Position numbers and translations under genes: made by a program | Notes under the pieces: generated by a model | Seen by the model: the letters and a program-made list of their open reading frames with translations, nothing else | The model's database searches: none | Told to the model about the DNA's origin: nothing | Assembly: GCA_026874595.1 (NCBI GenBank) | Contig: CM049320.1 | Location: 18,984,988 to 19,048,987, forward strand | DNA length: 64,000 nucleotides | DNA from: Sipunculus nudus | Lineage: Eukaryota > Annelida > Sipuncula > Golfingiida > Sipunculidae | Reading direction: 5' to 3' | Shown here: piece by piece, positions 1 to 13,619 of the stretch | Position numbering within the stretch: the stretch's first letter is position 1 | Layout of the letters: every line of letters starts with the position of its first letter

Positions 1-2508
1 AATGGAATGAAAGGCATCGGGATATCTTTCGTTGGATATTCCAAGACAATTCGAAGTTTTAGGTAAAAGATTAATTTGTATTTTTCATTAATGACAAACG
101 ATATATCAAATTTGCATGAAACGCGAAAGAGGTGATATTGTGAACAAGGATGAACGCCTAGATGTATTTATTGCAATGGATCTGAATTGGTACCTGTACA
201 TAGGACTGCATTTTCTATAAACTAAATGAAAAAAAAAAAAAAACTGCTGATATCGTCGTATGGGGTTGAACCCTGAAATAATGGCCAAATGGCTATAAAT
301 GACGTGAATGTAAAATGTATTTACGTCCTAATAATTTTATCTAATACATTCATTTATATATCTTGAAATATATTCCATATAATTGCCCGGTTAAGTAGAT
401 AATCTATAATTTAGAATATAGATAAAATGACTGATGCACTATGATTTTAAAGTCATAATATTAGGCATAAAAAGTACACCCCGTCTTAGATATAGATTAC
501 ATTGTACACAAATCACTTAATTTCAGCTTCTCAGATTGATATCTGACAAGAAAAAAATCAAGATTTAGCAAATACGTTTGACCATTTATCAAAAATTAAA
601 ATATATACTGGTGAAACTAAGGTTTACAGCAAAAACTGCCGTAATTTCATTTTCAAAATATTTAAAAAAAATCATCAGGCATTTACTCGGATGGTCTTTT
701 AACATTCTTTGACCATATAAATCATATGTTTAGATCCCATGTTTAGCTAGATTTTATTAAACGGTTTTTCAATTAGGATATTGAAGAAAGTAGAATTAGT
801 ATACTAAATTTCAGATAAAACCATTGCTCACATGATTTCATTTGAAGCTTTGACGATGGATGAAAACCTAGGTGTAGACACAATGTTTGACAAATTGTCA
901 TGGTTAGTTCTTCAGACATTGGTGAAAGTGGACTTTCAATCAATAGCGGCCCTAATTTGCATGTAAACAAATAAAATTCGAACTTAACTATTGTTAATAT
1001 GGTTACAGTTTAATCTTTGATCATGAAAAAGTAGGTCTTAAGAATTTGTGACCATTTATCATGGTTTGTTCCTGAGATATCAAATAAAATATAATTTTCG
1101 TCAGTTGCGGCCCTTATTTGCATATTACAACATTGCCCAAGCTCGTCGTGAGGACGACCCATCTCAAAAGTATCAATTAACTCCTACTATTATAAACCCA
1201 TAAAAAAACCTTGTACCTAGGAAAGTCATAGGTACCCACCTACTGGCAACTCGTAAGCTAGTTTCCGAGAGTCCATTATCTCAAAAACCTATCATGGAAA
1301 TATAAATGATATAGAATGCCCCTAAATCCAATTGAAAAGTAAGACTGGATTCTGCTTCGTGAAAAACATAGAAATTGACACAAATATGAATGTAATCGGT
1401 CAAATTTTAACGCTTGTAGGTAGAAATTGATAGTTTTGATATCATGTGGCGGCCCCTTATTGCCTCTTACATGGATGCCAGATTGCCTCCTTCGATAAAA
1501 TTGTTCCTCAGGGTCCATTTAGGATACTTAAATAGGTGATGTGCTTTCTTTAAAAAAATCCCAGTGGATTCCACATGCTCCTGCACTATTTCATGTAGAC
1601 AAAGACTCCACTGTGAAGCCATTTTGGTAAATTTCTGCTTTTTCTGCGTCAGGGTCTTCTAAGTCTCTAACGGTGTCTGCATCGACAAATTATACTAATA
1701 CGACGGGAAAGAATTCAAGAGGTAGTATAAATTCCTTATTAATATATCCTAATTTCCGTTGTTTACGCTCTTATCCGCCATATTGTTTTTGTTTGGAAGG
1801 CTACTTATGTCTACCTTAAGCCATTAAATTTGAGACATGGTCTTATACACCGGTATGGATGCATACGACTAAAAACAAAAAAAAAAAAACAACAAGTTGA
1901 GAGCAATGGATTTCCACAGATCTCCAGCTTTGATCGGCCAGCCTGTCTGAAATTCGAAACTTTTATTCTACTTTATAAAACTAAATGGTTTTCGAGCAGT
2001 TTTAAAATATTAGTAAATAAATTATTCCCTGTGTTTCGATTATGAAAATGAAAGCTTATTTCATGTGTAAAGGTGATTCTACCATTAAACACGTAAATAC
2101 TTGGAAGTGAAAAATATACCTGTTTTAGGCAATGCTCCTATTGGCCACAGACTTGCGCTAAGATTTTTAAGTACTGAATGCAAGCGGCATTGAGAAATTT
2201 CGAATCTACCGGCACTGCAGCGTGTATGTTTTTCTATGTATGGCCTTAGATACCACGCGGAACCGGCAAAAATTCCTACATGTAGAAATTCGTTTTTCGG
2301 TATCTTAGCTTAGCGATATTAAGCGATATTTCAAAAGCAATATTTCTAGATGTGCATGCCTGAGCTAGTTGGCTTTACATTACATTGAGTAAACACACGA
2401 ATACATCTGTTTTCAGAAAATGTATTCCGTACTAAGAAAGGATTTAAGCTTTGAAGATACTTTCTCTTTATACTGAATTATTTTTAGTGTTTTACTTTAT
2501 ATACTTTA

Positions 2509-2512
<4 letters not shown>
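1..2512. other. No gene recognised
   Basis: AT-rich sequence with short homopolymer runs. Open frames are short and fall in low-complexity DNA. I see no domain, no splice-bounded exon and no repeat that I can name. Confidence 0.5.

Positions 2513-2562
<50 letters not shown>
2513..2562. repeat. (AT)n microsatellite
   Basis: About 50 bp of uninterrupted AT dinucleotide repeat. It ends ten bases before a splice-acceptor-like TTATTTCAG. Confidence 0.95.
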
Positions 2563-2565
<3 letters not shown>

Positions 2566-2572
2566 ATTTCAG

Positions 2573-2706
2573 GTAACAATACTGAATGGAGTATGCGTCA
2601 TGTTGTACTTATCGTGTCGTACGCTTCGTCAGCCATGTCCTTCCTTCCGTTTGTGTTATACATCTCCGAATTCATCCGTCACCTGGTAGAACGAACTACC
2701 GTTTGA
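2573..2706 (+). CDS. Possible terminal coding exon of a membrane protein
   Basis: An acceptor-like TTATTTCAG ends at 2572. Read with two leftover bases first, the next frame is open for 43 codons to TGA at 2704-2706. The translated segment has a hydrophobic, helix-like core (HVVLIVSYASSAMSFLPFVL) followed by a charged tail (EFIRHLVERTTV), as expected for a last transmembrane helix and cytoplasmic end. I did not find upstream exons, and the (AT)n tract occupies the place where the branch point would lie. The family is not recognised. This is a chance-level candidate supported only by the splice context and the hydrophobic pattern. Confidence 0.3.
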
Positions 2707-2790
2707 AACGAATGGGCCTTGTTTCATAATAGCCTGTTTCCTGATGACTTCAAAAGAATGAAAAGACAGGTTTTCTTTAAATTGCAATTG
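2695..2790 (+). repeat. Dispersed repeat shared with 18770-18880
   Basis: The stretch GAATGGGCCTTGTTTCATAA, followed by a conserved block ending AAAGACAGGTT, recurs with a few changes and a short insertion near 18780-18880. Both copies lie shortly after an (AT)n tract. The family is unknown. Confidence 0.55.
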
Positions 2791-2879
2791 CTTAATAATC
2801 CAGTCAAATAGATATTTTATCGTCTGTTTCAATTATGTTCAGTATATATTTTAATTAAGCATTTCATAACACGGATACG

Positions 2880-5800
2880 GTATGTTTCAAGTGCTTAGTT
2901 GAATAATAATACCGGATATGCTAAACCCGTTGTAGTAGTTAGTATTGCCAATGTATACAACAATGGTTAATACAGTGATAAACACTGTCATACTTTTGTA
3001 CTGGATTGATTTGATAGAGGACATGCATACCAATAAGTTCAAAACGATAAACTATTCGCTACATGTTTTGTGAAAATTAAAATAAATAAATACGTGCCAT
3101 ACAGGAATAAAAAATCATTCAGCTTATTTCAATAGTATTTTATCTGCATGTGTTTCGTGATCATTACGTTTTATGACCCACGTTTGAGCAATGAAACAAA
3201 CATGTAAACAGATCAATAAAAAATTGTATAGTTATTTCTTTTTTGTTTAATTATTTGCCTTCTCTTTCTCACACTGTGTGCTATATAATCGAAATTACTT
3301 CAAAATATAACACTTGTGTGACGTTTGAAATGCATTAAATAAACATTAAGCTACAAGAATTAAGACAAACACAAAATCTCGAAACGAGGTTCCTATGGCT
3401 GTTACATTCCTCCATATCAGTGTAGACTGTCTGTACAATATGTGTAAATGAAACATAGGTTCAATTAAATGAAATGCGCCTAAGTTTGTATTAAGCACAG
3501 GACAGTTGAGGTTCATGCATCAGCATAGGTTTCAGTGTCTCATGGTCTCTTCCAGTATGCCCCTTTTTGAAATATGTCAGTACTTGTCAAGAATACACAC
3601 AGTGAATTAGCAGAGACGAGTTTCTAGTGTGTACACCATTTTTTGTTTTGTTTTGTTTTGCTAATCAGCAGTTCACAGATAAACACTGATAATTATGTTA
3701 TATCGTTGTATATATAAAGCGCTGATAATAACGTTGTAGGTAGGTAAAATGTCATGATAATGATAATGTCTGACAGCTTAATGATTGCTGCGATTACAAA
3801 CAGACTATTAAAAAGTGTCATCTTCACATAAAATTTATTTTCTCGTATACGACTTTATTCTCAGATTATACCATTTCTACAGCTAGATTTCGGCAGGTCG
3901 GGGTAAATGTTTGAAGCTGACAAAGTAAAATATTAAAGCTGATGTTCATTTATGGAAACGGTTCAAGAGAAAGTGTTAAAGGCAAAAGCTTGTGCCCAGC
4001 AACATGCTATCAGTAAAGTAGAGAATTAGTTGCAATAAATGTGGTTTGCTTCCCTTATAACCAACGGTGGGTTTTCCCAGACATAGATATAACTTTTCTG
4101 CTTCCTTCCACATACATCAACATAATAATGTAATTTGACCTAACTTATTTGTTGGTAACACAGTTAATACACTTTAATGTTATCAATTTTAGAAAGAAAA
4201 CTAATAATAAAAAATTCATTGATATAACCACTCCCTGATCTGGCTTCATGTTCTCAGCAACAAAAGATACATAAAAATTTAATCTTTCTCTTGAATATAT
4301 CCAACATAGCATGACGGTCTTTTGACCCATCGAAAGCAGCATGGTGTTACCACGTGGTTTTATAATGTTATCGTGCATGTAATTTTTATTGATAAAGCCA
4401 TAAATATTGAGTCCTGTACCAATCATGTAACCACACTTTCAACAATTACCACCGATTATAATCAGTAATTACGATTATATACTGGGTATTCACCAGGAAG
4501 CAAAATAATAATATACACTACATAACAGTATTGTGCATGTATACTTATGTACATATATCAACTAATACAATACCCCCAACCGCACACACACGCATGCATT
4601 TAATAAATTAATTTCTGTGGAAGTAAACGACAATTATGTGAAATTCCTGTGAAATTAATGTGCGGATCTTGATCTGGATTCATACAAACCCGTCCCTTTT
4701 TGCCTGCAATATTTCTTTTTCTCTACAATATTTCTAAAAGTAATTTGTTTCGCCAGAATCCATATTCCTCATTGCTCTGTGATCCATCCTGTCACAAATA
4801 TTATTAATACAGCAGTTTTATTAATTAACCTGAGGAAATGGAATGTGCCCTAACGTTCGTGAGCTTGAGTGAGTAGCTGACGTCTCGTCGTCGTGGTGAC
4901 TCCAGCGTCATTTTGGCTACAATGATAATGACGTTAATAAAACGTCCGGTGTTCTTGACAATCTGCTGTTTGTTGGCTGCCATTACCTGAGGGACAATCT
5001 TCTGAGACTGTCAGGTGCAATGCCTTTTTAGCTCGACATAGACTTGATGCAACACTATTCTGTGATATTATAAAAATAAATTGAGGACCAGACTAGACTA
5101 TGCTTCTTGATGGCGTGGCTGCGTTCCGGATGAATACGCTCATTTATCCTGGTCGAGGTGAGGCAGCTGAGAGGATTGCCGGCTCAGAATTACCCCAGTA
5201 AAGGCGTTCTTAATTTAGCTTCATCATCAATTAGTCAGGGCCTTTAGTAAACGAAAGACAATAAAATGCCGTGCAAATGAAGACCGATCTGATAACTAAA
5301 ATGCCAAACCGAGGAATAAGGCATCCAGGTATTTTTAACAAACGAGGATATAATGGATCAAACAGATTTGGATTAAAGTTCAAGAATATTGTAAATGACC
5401 TACGGGCACACATTGGCAGAATTACGATATAAACTGCACCTTGCATTGGTATTACAGATGTGTCATTATATTTCCTGTCAGTGAAAAGCTACAAAAGTGA
5501 CATGTTCGAGTTTTAACAAATGGCACTTACTTAATTGTTCCCATTGGAGAGCTGTAAGTAAATTTTTTATCAGGTTCACTACTTGTATTACTGTACTTGT
5601 ATCTAGGATAAAGTGTATTAACATTAAGCAACTCAATAGTTGCTTGCTCAGTTTATCATATTATGCATGCATTTATACACCAACGATTGTTGATGCGAAA
5701 AGAGGAAAGTGATAATTATGAGAATTTCACAGTTAAACTTTTGCTGAAAATGGATCATAGTAGGCGACAAACCAATATTGAATTTCTGTCACTTGTATTT

Positions 5801-6270
5801 GCTCATGGAAGATTCGAAATAAAGGCAGACGCTGCAAATAAGCATTTATAATAGTTGCTTTAAACATTCCAATGAAAATTGAATATAACCGAATATTATT
5901 CCATTCATTTTTCAAATGAATAAATGTTGCAACTCCTATTCATTCTTTAAATAGGTATAAATCAGGGTTAGCCACAGACTGTCACATCGGCTCCTTTAAA
6001 ATAAAATATTTATTTTAAAAGTTGCATCCAATGTACTTTTCTTAATGAAAGTATATTCAAATCTTTGTATAATCTCTATTGTGTGTACAAAACTGAATCG
6101 ATTAACACAGAATAAGTTAAGGGGGGTCAAGGTCATTGTCTGGGTGTACTGGGTGTTTTAAAAATATAACAAATTACTTATACTGTGAATCTAATTGGGA
6201 AAGGAAGAGACAGAGGGAGTAATTAACAGTCAGTTGTCATTTTGCTGAAATCGCGAAGTTCGAGGAACAG
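2880..6270. other. No gene recognised
   Basis: AT-rich non-coding DNA. The block around 4850-5210 is less AT-rich than its surroundings but has no frame I can support. A short TTTTG repeat lies near 3640-3662. Confidence 0.45.
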
Positions 6271-6274
6271 GTAA

Positions 6275-6620
6275 TTGAAAAATATTGTGAGTAGAAAAAT
6301 GATTAATTAGAAGTAGACAGAGGGTTTTGAGTTTTGCGCCAGTCATACCTGTCGTATCAATACCCACACCTGATCCCCTGTGGTGTCCACTGGAGCATAA
6401 CGGACAGATTTGACAGGTTATCAATGACACAATTATGTTACAAGCGGTTGAAAAATATTGTGAGTAGAAAAATGATTAATTAGAAATAGACAGAGGGTTT
6501 GAGTTTTGCGCCAGTCATACCTGTCGTAACAATACCCACACCTGATCCCCTTTGGTGTCCACTGGAGCATAACGGACAGATTTGACAGGTTATCAATGAC
6601 ACAATTATGTTACAAGCGGT
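6275..6620 (+). repeat. Two 173-bp tandem units upstream of the L1-like ORF1
   Basis: 6275-6447 is repeated at 6448-6620 with only a few substitutions and one single-base indel seen by eye. The array stops about 85 bp before the first recognisable ORF1 codons of the LINE, so it lies where the element's 5' UTR should be. Tandem 5' monomers are known in some L1 elements, where they carry promoter activity. A promoter role here is inference. Confidence 0.8.
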
Positions 6621-6705
6621 TCCAACAAATGTCTCTGGTAGACAATTATTAGAAATAATGTGAACAAAGAAACAGACGATAGAAAATAAAACTGAAAAAC
6701 TACAT

Positions 6706-7180
6706 ATGGTGGAAGCGCGGGTTAGTGAATTGGAAAATCGTGTGCCCGTTGTTGAGAACAAAATAAAGGACCTGCAGAAATGTAATGGGTTTATAGAAAG
6801 AGAATATGTGGGCTAAAAAGAGAAAATTGAAAACATGAGGGAGGAAATGGTACCTGCAGAGGAGGTGAGGAAAGTTAAAACGGAAGTGATAGACCTGAGT
6901 AACAGAATGCGGAGAAAAAACGTTTGTGTTATATAATGTACCAAGGTGATGTGAGGGCAAATATAGTACAGTATATGTGAAAGAACTGACAAAGAAAATT
7001 GATTCAAGCGATGATGTAGACATTGCCCACAAGAGCCCTGCACACATTAATGACAGAGTACAACAAAAGAATCCACGGCCAATTCATGCTAAATGCGTCA
7101 CCAGAGAGCAGCGGACCTAAAGTATTAAAACGGGACCCGAACAGGATCAAGGGAAATTTATGTTTGTTTCTGTAATCAGT
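6706..7180 (+). pseudogene. LINE ORF1 remnant (coiled-coil RNA-binding protein)
   Basis: The frame begins at an ATG near 6706 and encodes heptad-rich sequence, then hits a stop and continues in other frames. The RRKN core near 6910 and the IAHKSP region near 7020 match the usual L1-type ORF1 order: coiled coil, then RNA-recognition-like core. ORF1p normally coats LINE RNA as a trimer. This copy cannot make it because of at least two in-frame stops. Confidence 0.7.
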
Positions 7181-7779
7181 ATAACGGAAAGAATATATAA
7201 ATAAAGGATGATTTGCGTACATTCCATGGTCAGTACGGAGAGTATTGAAATACAGAGAGGGGCCAAAATCATCAAAGAAAACGCTAAAGACACTTAGGGT
7301 TGTTGATATGACTTTGTAAAAATTGGCTGCAAAGAGTGGCTGTTGAACCGTTTAATTATCACCTATGATGTGGATTAAGTCTGTGTGCACACAGGACTAC
7401 ACGGCCATGATACTTGTGTTTCAAGCTTATTATAATCGGGATGTAAGTATATTCATATATTTTTGTTATTTTCTCAATTTTGGACATACGGGAACCTTTG
7501 TTTATTTTGTGAATAAACACAAACACTGTTGAATTGGTAAATATGTAGGTATATAATAGTTGTGTTTATATATTTAACATGCAGTAAAGTTATAGGAGAA
7601 CGTAAAGGGACATAATGTAAAGGGTAAACGAATTTATTAAAAGAAAAACAGGACATTTTTTAACTTGATGGTGTAAACATGGGGGATACAACAGTGTTAT
7701 AATTATGAAAAAAGTACATTGTACTGATGATATGTAAAATATGTGGCGATCGCAGTGGAGAGTTGAAAGATAATACACA

Positions 7780-9200
7780 CGTGGGACTAGTAACATTCGT
7801 GGTTTGGCCAAACTGATAGGGAAAGACGTAGAATTTAAAGTTCAGGAGGTAACAAAATATAGCGATGGAAGGTTAATTATTATGTATTGTATAATACAAG
7901 ACGTCTCACTGATTTTTGTTAATACATACGCACCTTACATAGACACTGAAGAAATGGTTTTCTTCTTAAATTTAGAATATTTACTAACACCCCCTGCTAC
8001 GATAACCGAATTGGAGCAAATCGCCGTAGAGCGCATCCAGAGTGGCTTTAAGTTAATATGAGCTTCGTAGGAGCGAGATAGTGTCGCCTTGAGTCGTCAT
8101 ATGGTCACCATGAACGCCATGAGTGGCGACAAGTTTTGATCATGGACAAAATTTCCGCCGCGGGGTCGCCGTGGATTAAAAGCGTAGTCAGATCGGAATT
8201 CGATGGCCATCAGTGTCCCAGCAGGGCAGTACCAGCTTTCCGACAGCGCAGGGCGATCGCCAAGGTAGCATCGGTCCATCCGTTTTGCTCCTGCTGCCTC
8301 CTTTTGGCCACTGCCAGCTGTTCGTGGAGCAATATGATCTGTTGGCCTTGAAGACAGGCCAGTTGTAGCATGTAATTTTTGTCCATGCTGATATGTGTGG
8401 CTTCACTAAACTTTCTTACACCGGTCATGTTATGTGCACTAGTCAACAATAGGGACCATGGCAACCACCGACTGCCAGTCTGAAGCAGCGCAGTAGAATC
8501 TACCCACGTGCTCAGTTCCGTCGTCTTGATCGAAGACGGATCCGGGGCCGGTTAATGCGGGATCATCATCATCGATGATAGTAGAGACCTCATGCGGACG
8601 TAAGGGGAACGCAGTTTGATCATAAACGACGATGTAGCAGCGCCATACAACGTGGTCGGAACGGCATAAAACGGCCAAAAATTCCAATTGTACACGTCGT
8701 GCAAGCCTATTGACAGCGGCATAGCCGTCACACATGGACAGTTTTTCCCATGTTCATGGCGATCAACGCCGATCTGCTAGGTCGCCATGGTCGCCGTTAG
8801 GTCTCCTTCTCGTGTGATGAGGGCTTAAATGAACAATACATTGATGTTATATCCAATGCTTTTGTGATATAGGGCGGCGACTTCAACTGTCCACTATCGT
8901 TAATGGATACAGACCATGATAAAGAGAAATTTGAAGCAAGGTTAATTAAAAAGTGGAAAGCTTAATTGAAGATTTTAATTTAATGGATATATGGAGAGCT
9001 CGGAATCGGTTTATAAAGCAACTCACTGGACATGCACTGAACCCATTGACACAATGAAGATTAGACTATTTTCTCGTTTCTGTAAAATTGCAATCGACTT
9101 TGGAAGCAGTTGAAATAACAGCAGTATCAACAGATCATATAGCAATAACATTAGCATTAAACGATCCTAAGTATTAAGGCCCCAGCCCGTCTCACTGGAA
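7780..9200 (+). pseudogene. LINE apurinic-like endonuclease, split by an insertion
   Basis: The N-terminal part reads RGLAKLIGKDVEFKVQEVTK and LIFVNTYAPYID up to about 7980. The C-terminal part resumes at about 8829 with GGDFNCPL (active-site loop), RLDYFLVSVKLQSTLEAVEI in pieces, and the terminal S-T-D-H motif near 9135. These are the ordered motifs of the L1-type APE endonuclease that nicks target DNA. The middle is displaced by an 838-bp insert. Several stops are present. Confidence 0.75.
7988..8825. mobile_element. 838-bp insertion inside the LINE endonuclease, possible non-autonomous DNA transposon
   Basis: The LINE reading frame stops near 7982 and resumes near 8829. The trinucleotide TAA occurs at both borders (7985-7987 and 8826-8828), compatible with the 3-bp TWA duplications of PIF/Harbinger elements. 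The ends are weakly inverted: CCCCCTGCTACGA on the left against CCCTCATCACACGA when the right end is reverse-complemented. The insert is clearly richer in G+C than the LINE around it. Minus-strand open frames of 72-98 codons lie inside it; I cannot assign them to a transposase. Insertion is well supported, class assignment is not. Confidence 0.5.
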
Positions 9201-10929
9201 GCAGAATACATCCTTCTCAGAAGATAAGGAGTATATTAAAATCATAAAGCAGCTGATCAATGATATAGAAAACGATAATTAAATTGAGAGGGAGAGCTCT
9301 CAAGAAAGATGGGAATATATAAAATATAAAGTCAGAGGACAATGTGGTATTCAAAAACAAAAGCAAAAAAATTTCGAGGTGAATAGAGAAGTTTAGAAAA
9401 TCGTGTTTCTTGAATGGACAACTGCTTATATGAATATTTTAGGAACTGAAGAATATTAACGAGCTAAAGCTAAACTTGAGGAACAACAAACCAACCGAAG
9501 GAATTATAATAAGGTCTCGAGATCAGCATATATATCTGTGGACACCAAATAAAACCTGTGCTCTTCGCAGATGATTCTACATTTAATTAACAATATAAAC
9601 TCCTTAAAACAATGAGATAAACATTAAATTTATTTGAGTATACTCTGCTCAAGATATATTGAGAGAAACTGAGATAGCGTGGATAGGAGAGTATAGGGAT
9701 CAACAGAAACTAGATGTAGCTTATAAGTGGGTGGATATCAACATCGAATACATACAGATTCAAGGGATAAATATATATTAAAACAAATATCTTAGTTATA
9801 CAAGATTCTTTTAAGAGCATCGATAGAATCAGGTCAACCTCAAGAACGTGGAAGATCGCAACTTAACATTATACGGAAAGACATCCATTTTGAAATCTCA
9901 TATAAAACCAAATGCTATGTATGTGTATTATGTGTTAATTCCGCCAATAAATTTTATCAGTAAAGTGAAGGATAGTTTCATCGATTTTAAATGGGACGGC
10001 GGCGTCCCAAAAATTAAATTCAAGGTTTTGATTTTTTTAAAAATGATGTAGGAATGGGGTTAATGGATTTGGTCAGTATGGCCCAGGCCCGATTGATACT
10101 CTGGATAAAAAAAAAATACTTTGTAAAGAAAGAAAACTTGTGGAAGTTGAAACCTTTTTTATATCTTCCAAATAAAGGGTTCAAGGTGCCAGGTATAAAC
10201 TTGGATAAGGCAAGAATTGAATGGGCTGTGTCCTTATTTATTTATTTTTTTAATGTTTATCTGAATGGTGTGATCTGTACAACAGTGATCCGAGTAATGG
10301 GGTTGCTGTACTAGAACAGCCCTTGTGGAATAACAAGTATATCAAAATTAACGGAGAATAGAAATATTTTGAGGATAATTCAGAATAAGGAATGAACTTT
10401 ATAAACATCTAGTTTATAAAAAATACAAAGTAAAAGTGTTAAGTGATCTCAAAGTACCCAAGTCAAAGGTTTTCAATTGGCTTATGACAAACCATACAAA
10501 TTTAAAAAGCGTGGCTACATATAACTAGAGAGACGTCGGATGTACTGACAGCATTGGAACATGCATGTATACTACATGAAGATAGAATTATGAATATAGA
10601 TAAGGTTAACACCAAAAGAATATATTGTCGACTTATATTGAATATACAGGAAATTCCGAATGGGAGGTGTTATATAGAGAAATGTGTTAACGCTGACGTT
10701 TACTTGGAGAATGTGTACAAACTGCTTACAGTACAACTATTGATACGAGGGTATAGGCTTTGCAATATATGATTTTACACAATATATTGCCTGTAAATGC
10801 TGTACTGAAAAGATGATATATTATTGACTCGAGTAGTTGCAGATACCGTTTTGTATACAAGGGAACTATTGACCTCATTTTTTGTTAATGCAAATTTTCG
10901 TTTTCATTATATCTACAAATTAAAAATAA

Positions 10930-11354
10930 ATCAGGGAAATTACAGGTGGACATTCCTCAGCCATGCCCATGCGCCGAATCACTTTAGAGAAATCCAGGAT
11001 CCGGCCATCCATATCGTATTTATATCGTAATAAGAAAATACACGTTAATATAATAAAATTCGAAATACCAATCATGTAAAACAAATTAACCATGCAAGTT
11101 TCAATTACCATGCATTTTGTCAGTTCGCAGATATCTAGCTTTGTCTAAATTTTATCAAAAACTGAAGGAATCTTCACGATAATGATAATGATCTTAACGA
11201 AAATGATATTTTACATTTTGGGTGTACAAAGTTGAGCTGTTTAATCATAATACAAAATGCAAAGAGTGCGAAGCTAAAGGGCCCTGGAAAATATAAACAC
11301 ATGACTAGGGACTTTGATATAAGCTAGGGGTATTTGAGAGTAAGACTAAATTAG

Positions 11355-11393
<39 letters not shown>

Positions 11394-13600
11394 TATGTGT
11401 GTATATATATTAAAATTTATAAAATAAAAAAAAATATGAGAATGATATCAGAAAATTCTGCCTTTCTGCAACATAGATCAGCTTTAATAAGTGAGCTATG
11501 AATAATTTTGAATAACCAGAACCACATAATTTATTATACACACAAGTTTTACAAGGATGAGTTAAAAAGTCAAAACAAACAGGTGTGAGCAGGTTTAATG
11601 AGTCGTATGTGGCGTATGTAAAAGGCGTCAACCTTACTCTCTATCTACGCCATACATACACTTATTCACATACACTAATACAGAAATAACAATGTGGTCC
11701 AGATTGCTTAACATTTAAGTAATATGCTCTTTCCTAGCTGTATTTGGGCACTATACTGCAAGCAGTAGAATCTACTTATTTGAATTGATGATATATATAA
11801 ATATAAGGATGTATATACATACATGTACACATATTTATATATATATATATATATTATATTTTGGTTAAAATGTTTTACAATCCTATGAATATCTACCCCT
11901 CCATCCCTTGAAGATAAATCGACGTAACTGCATGGATTAACCACATTTCCCTCTGAAACGTGCACTGTACTGCATTCAGCTGACAGCATATAATTCACAA
12001 AATGAATTTTCTCATCCGAAAATCAAATTAAGATTAACTTCAGGGGTGATTTGTTTTGTTTAACCTACTGTCAGCAGGGTTCTTCCTTATGTGAAAGGTC
12101 CACTTGTGACGACTTAATCAAATCATGACTATCTGTGAGATTTCTGGAAGAACTGGTTTGACCAATTTTGTTCAAATTTGCATGTTCACTAGGATATATC
12201 TGTAAACTAGAATTTTTGTTACTGGAAAAACATGCAGACGTCTACAAATTGGCATTGGCAAAGTGTGGAAAAGGGATACTTAATTTATGGAGTCAAGTTC
12301 ACCAGGTTTCAGGTTCTGCTGAGGCAAGAGTAGAAAAAAATTGTGTAGCAATGTTTTGGGAGTATGCAATTAAAGCTAAAGTCCGAATTTGATGGTGATA
12401 AAATGCATATTTTTGCGCCGTTATCACACTGAATATAAGTCACTTTCTTTTAGTGTCCAGTGTATAAAGGACTTTCCTTCAGGATCTTACTGGATGTTGA
12501 GTTAGAATTTCCATGTCAATCGGTTATGATATGTGTCCTATTAACGGACAACAGGAGCAAGACGACTATGGACAGAGACTCATTGCTATAGCTATGCAAA
12601 ATGTCAATTGAGCTAAAAAATATAGGTGATGCCATTTACCTCATGGAGTTGATAAAATTAGGCACGGTCAATGAACATATGTAGTTAAGAGATATTTTAA
12701 ACAGGGAAACTGGTCCGATTGCAGAAGTTTGACGGTCTAAAAAATATCTGTTACTATGACATTACTGAAACACATAAAAACAGGCGCTGTGCTAATACTT
12801 CTTTATCTCATGAAAAATTAAAATCAACCTAAGCCATGATAAAAATAAATAAATTGAAAACCCACTTGACAAGAGTAATTGTTGTGCGTTGGCTGGTCGT
12901 ATTAACTGGCAAAGGCAATGAAGTTGCCATACAACCAGGCTATGTTGCCATTGTTGTGTATTCATAACATGTAATTCCTAAAAAGACGCAAAACATAAAT
13001 TATTTAAATCGGATAATGCATCGTGTGTTGGATATATTATTTGCCAAACCGCTCTGGTTGAGCTACATAAATATGATTCAATTGCTTTTCGTGGGATGGA
13101 TATCAGGAATATTTATGTAGTATTACCAGGATATAATACTTAACCACAGTGCATATATTTACGTTTATCATATGTGGGCAATACGATGATTATTCCCTAC
13201 AAGGAAGCTAGTATTTATTTTTACATTTGTTTCTGTCTATTTAAACTAGGGGGTTATAACTTGAAATAAGATAATAATTCCTTAATCATAAAGCAACAAG
13301 ACCTTTGCTCCCGGAGCGCACACCTCCGTCATTCTGGAAAAAACTCGGCACCAATATATAAAAGTATTTGCCCTTTGCACCTACCTGAAATTATAACAAC
13401 GGTAACAACAGGTCTTAAGAAATAGTGGTTACCCTCCGCTAACTAGAATATTACAACACCAGTTCGAGGTCGTCCGTTATGTATCAGGTACCACACAGCA
13501 TTGCTTAACTATCAAAAACAGTTGCTTCCTTGATAATTTATAGTAGCACTGAAGAATATATAGGATGCAAAGGGATTATCTTTCTTAAAACATACCCTGG
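10930..13600. other. No gene recognised; (AT)n tracts
   Basis: AT-rich DNA with (AT)n around 11358-11389 and a shorter one near 11836. A 74-codon + frame at 12168-12392 has no recognisable domain and no splice context I trust. Confidence 0.45.
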
Positions 13601-13619
13601 TTTGTATAAATGTCACAGT

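Larger units (their letters stand above)
6620..10925 (+). mobile_element. Degraded L1-like (Tx1/L1 group) LINE
   Basis: A non-LTR retrotransposon relic read from many short frames. ORF1 is visible from about 6706: a coiled-coil run (ARVSELENRVPVVENKIKDL) and the typical DLSNRMRRKN stretch near 6890, followed by an IAHKSP segment near 7020. ORF2 endonuclease starts near 7780 (RGLAKLIGKDV, FVNTYAPYID) and resumes after an insertion with GGDFNC near 8876 and STDHIAITLAL near 9127. The RT is mostly missing but keeps a FADD box near 9560. Thumb and connection sequence (NLTLYGKTSILKSHIKP, DSFIDFKWDG, MGLMDLVSMAQARLILWIKK) runs from 9848 to about 10300 and fades after 10800. Stops and frameshifts are frequent, so it is dead. 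Confidence 0.85.
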
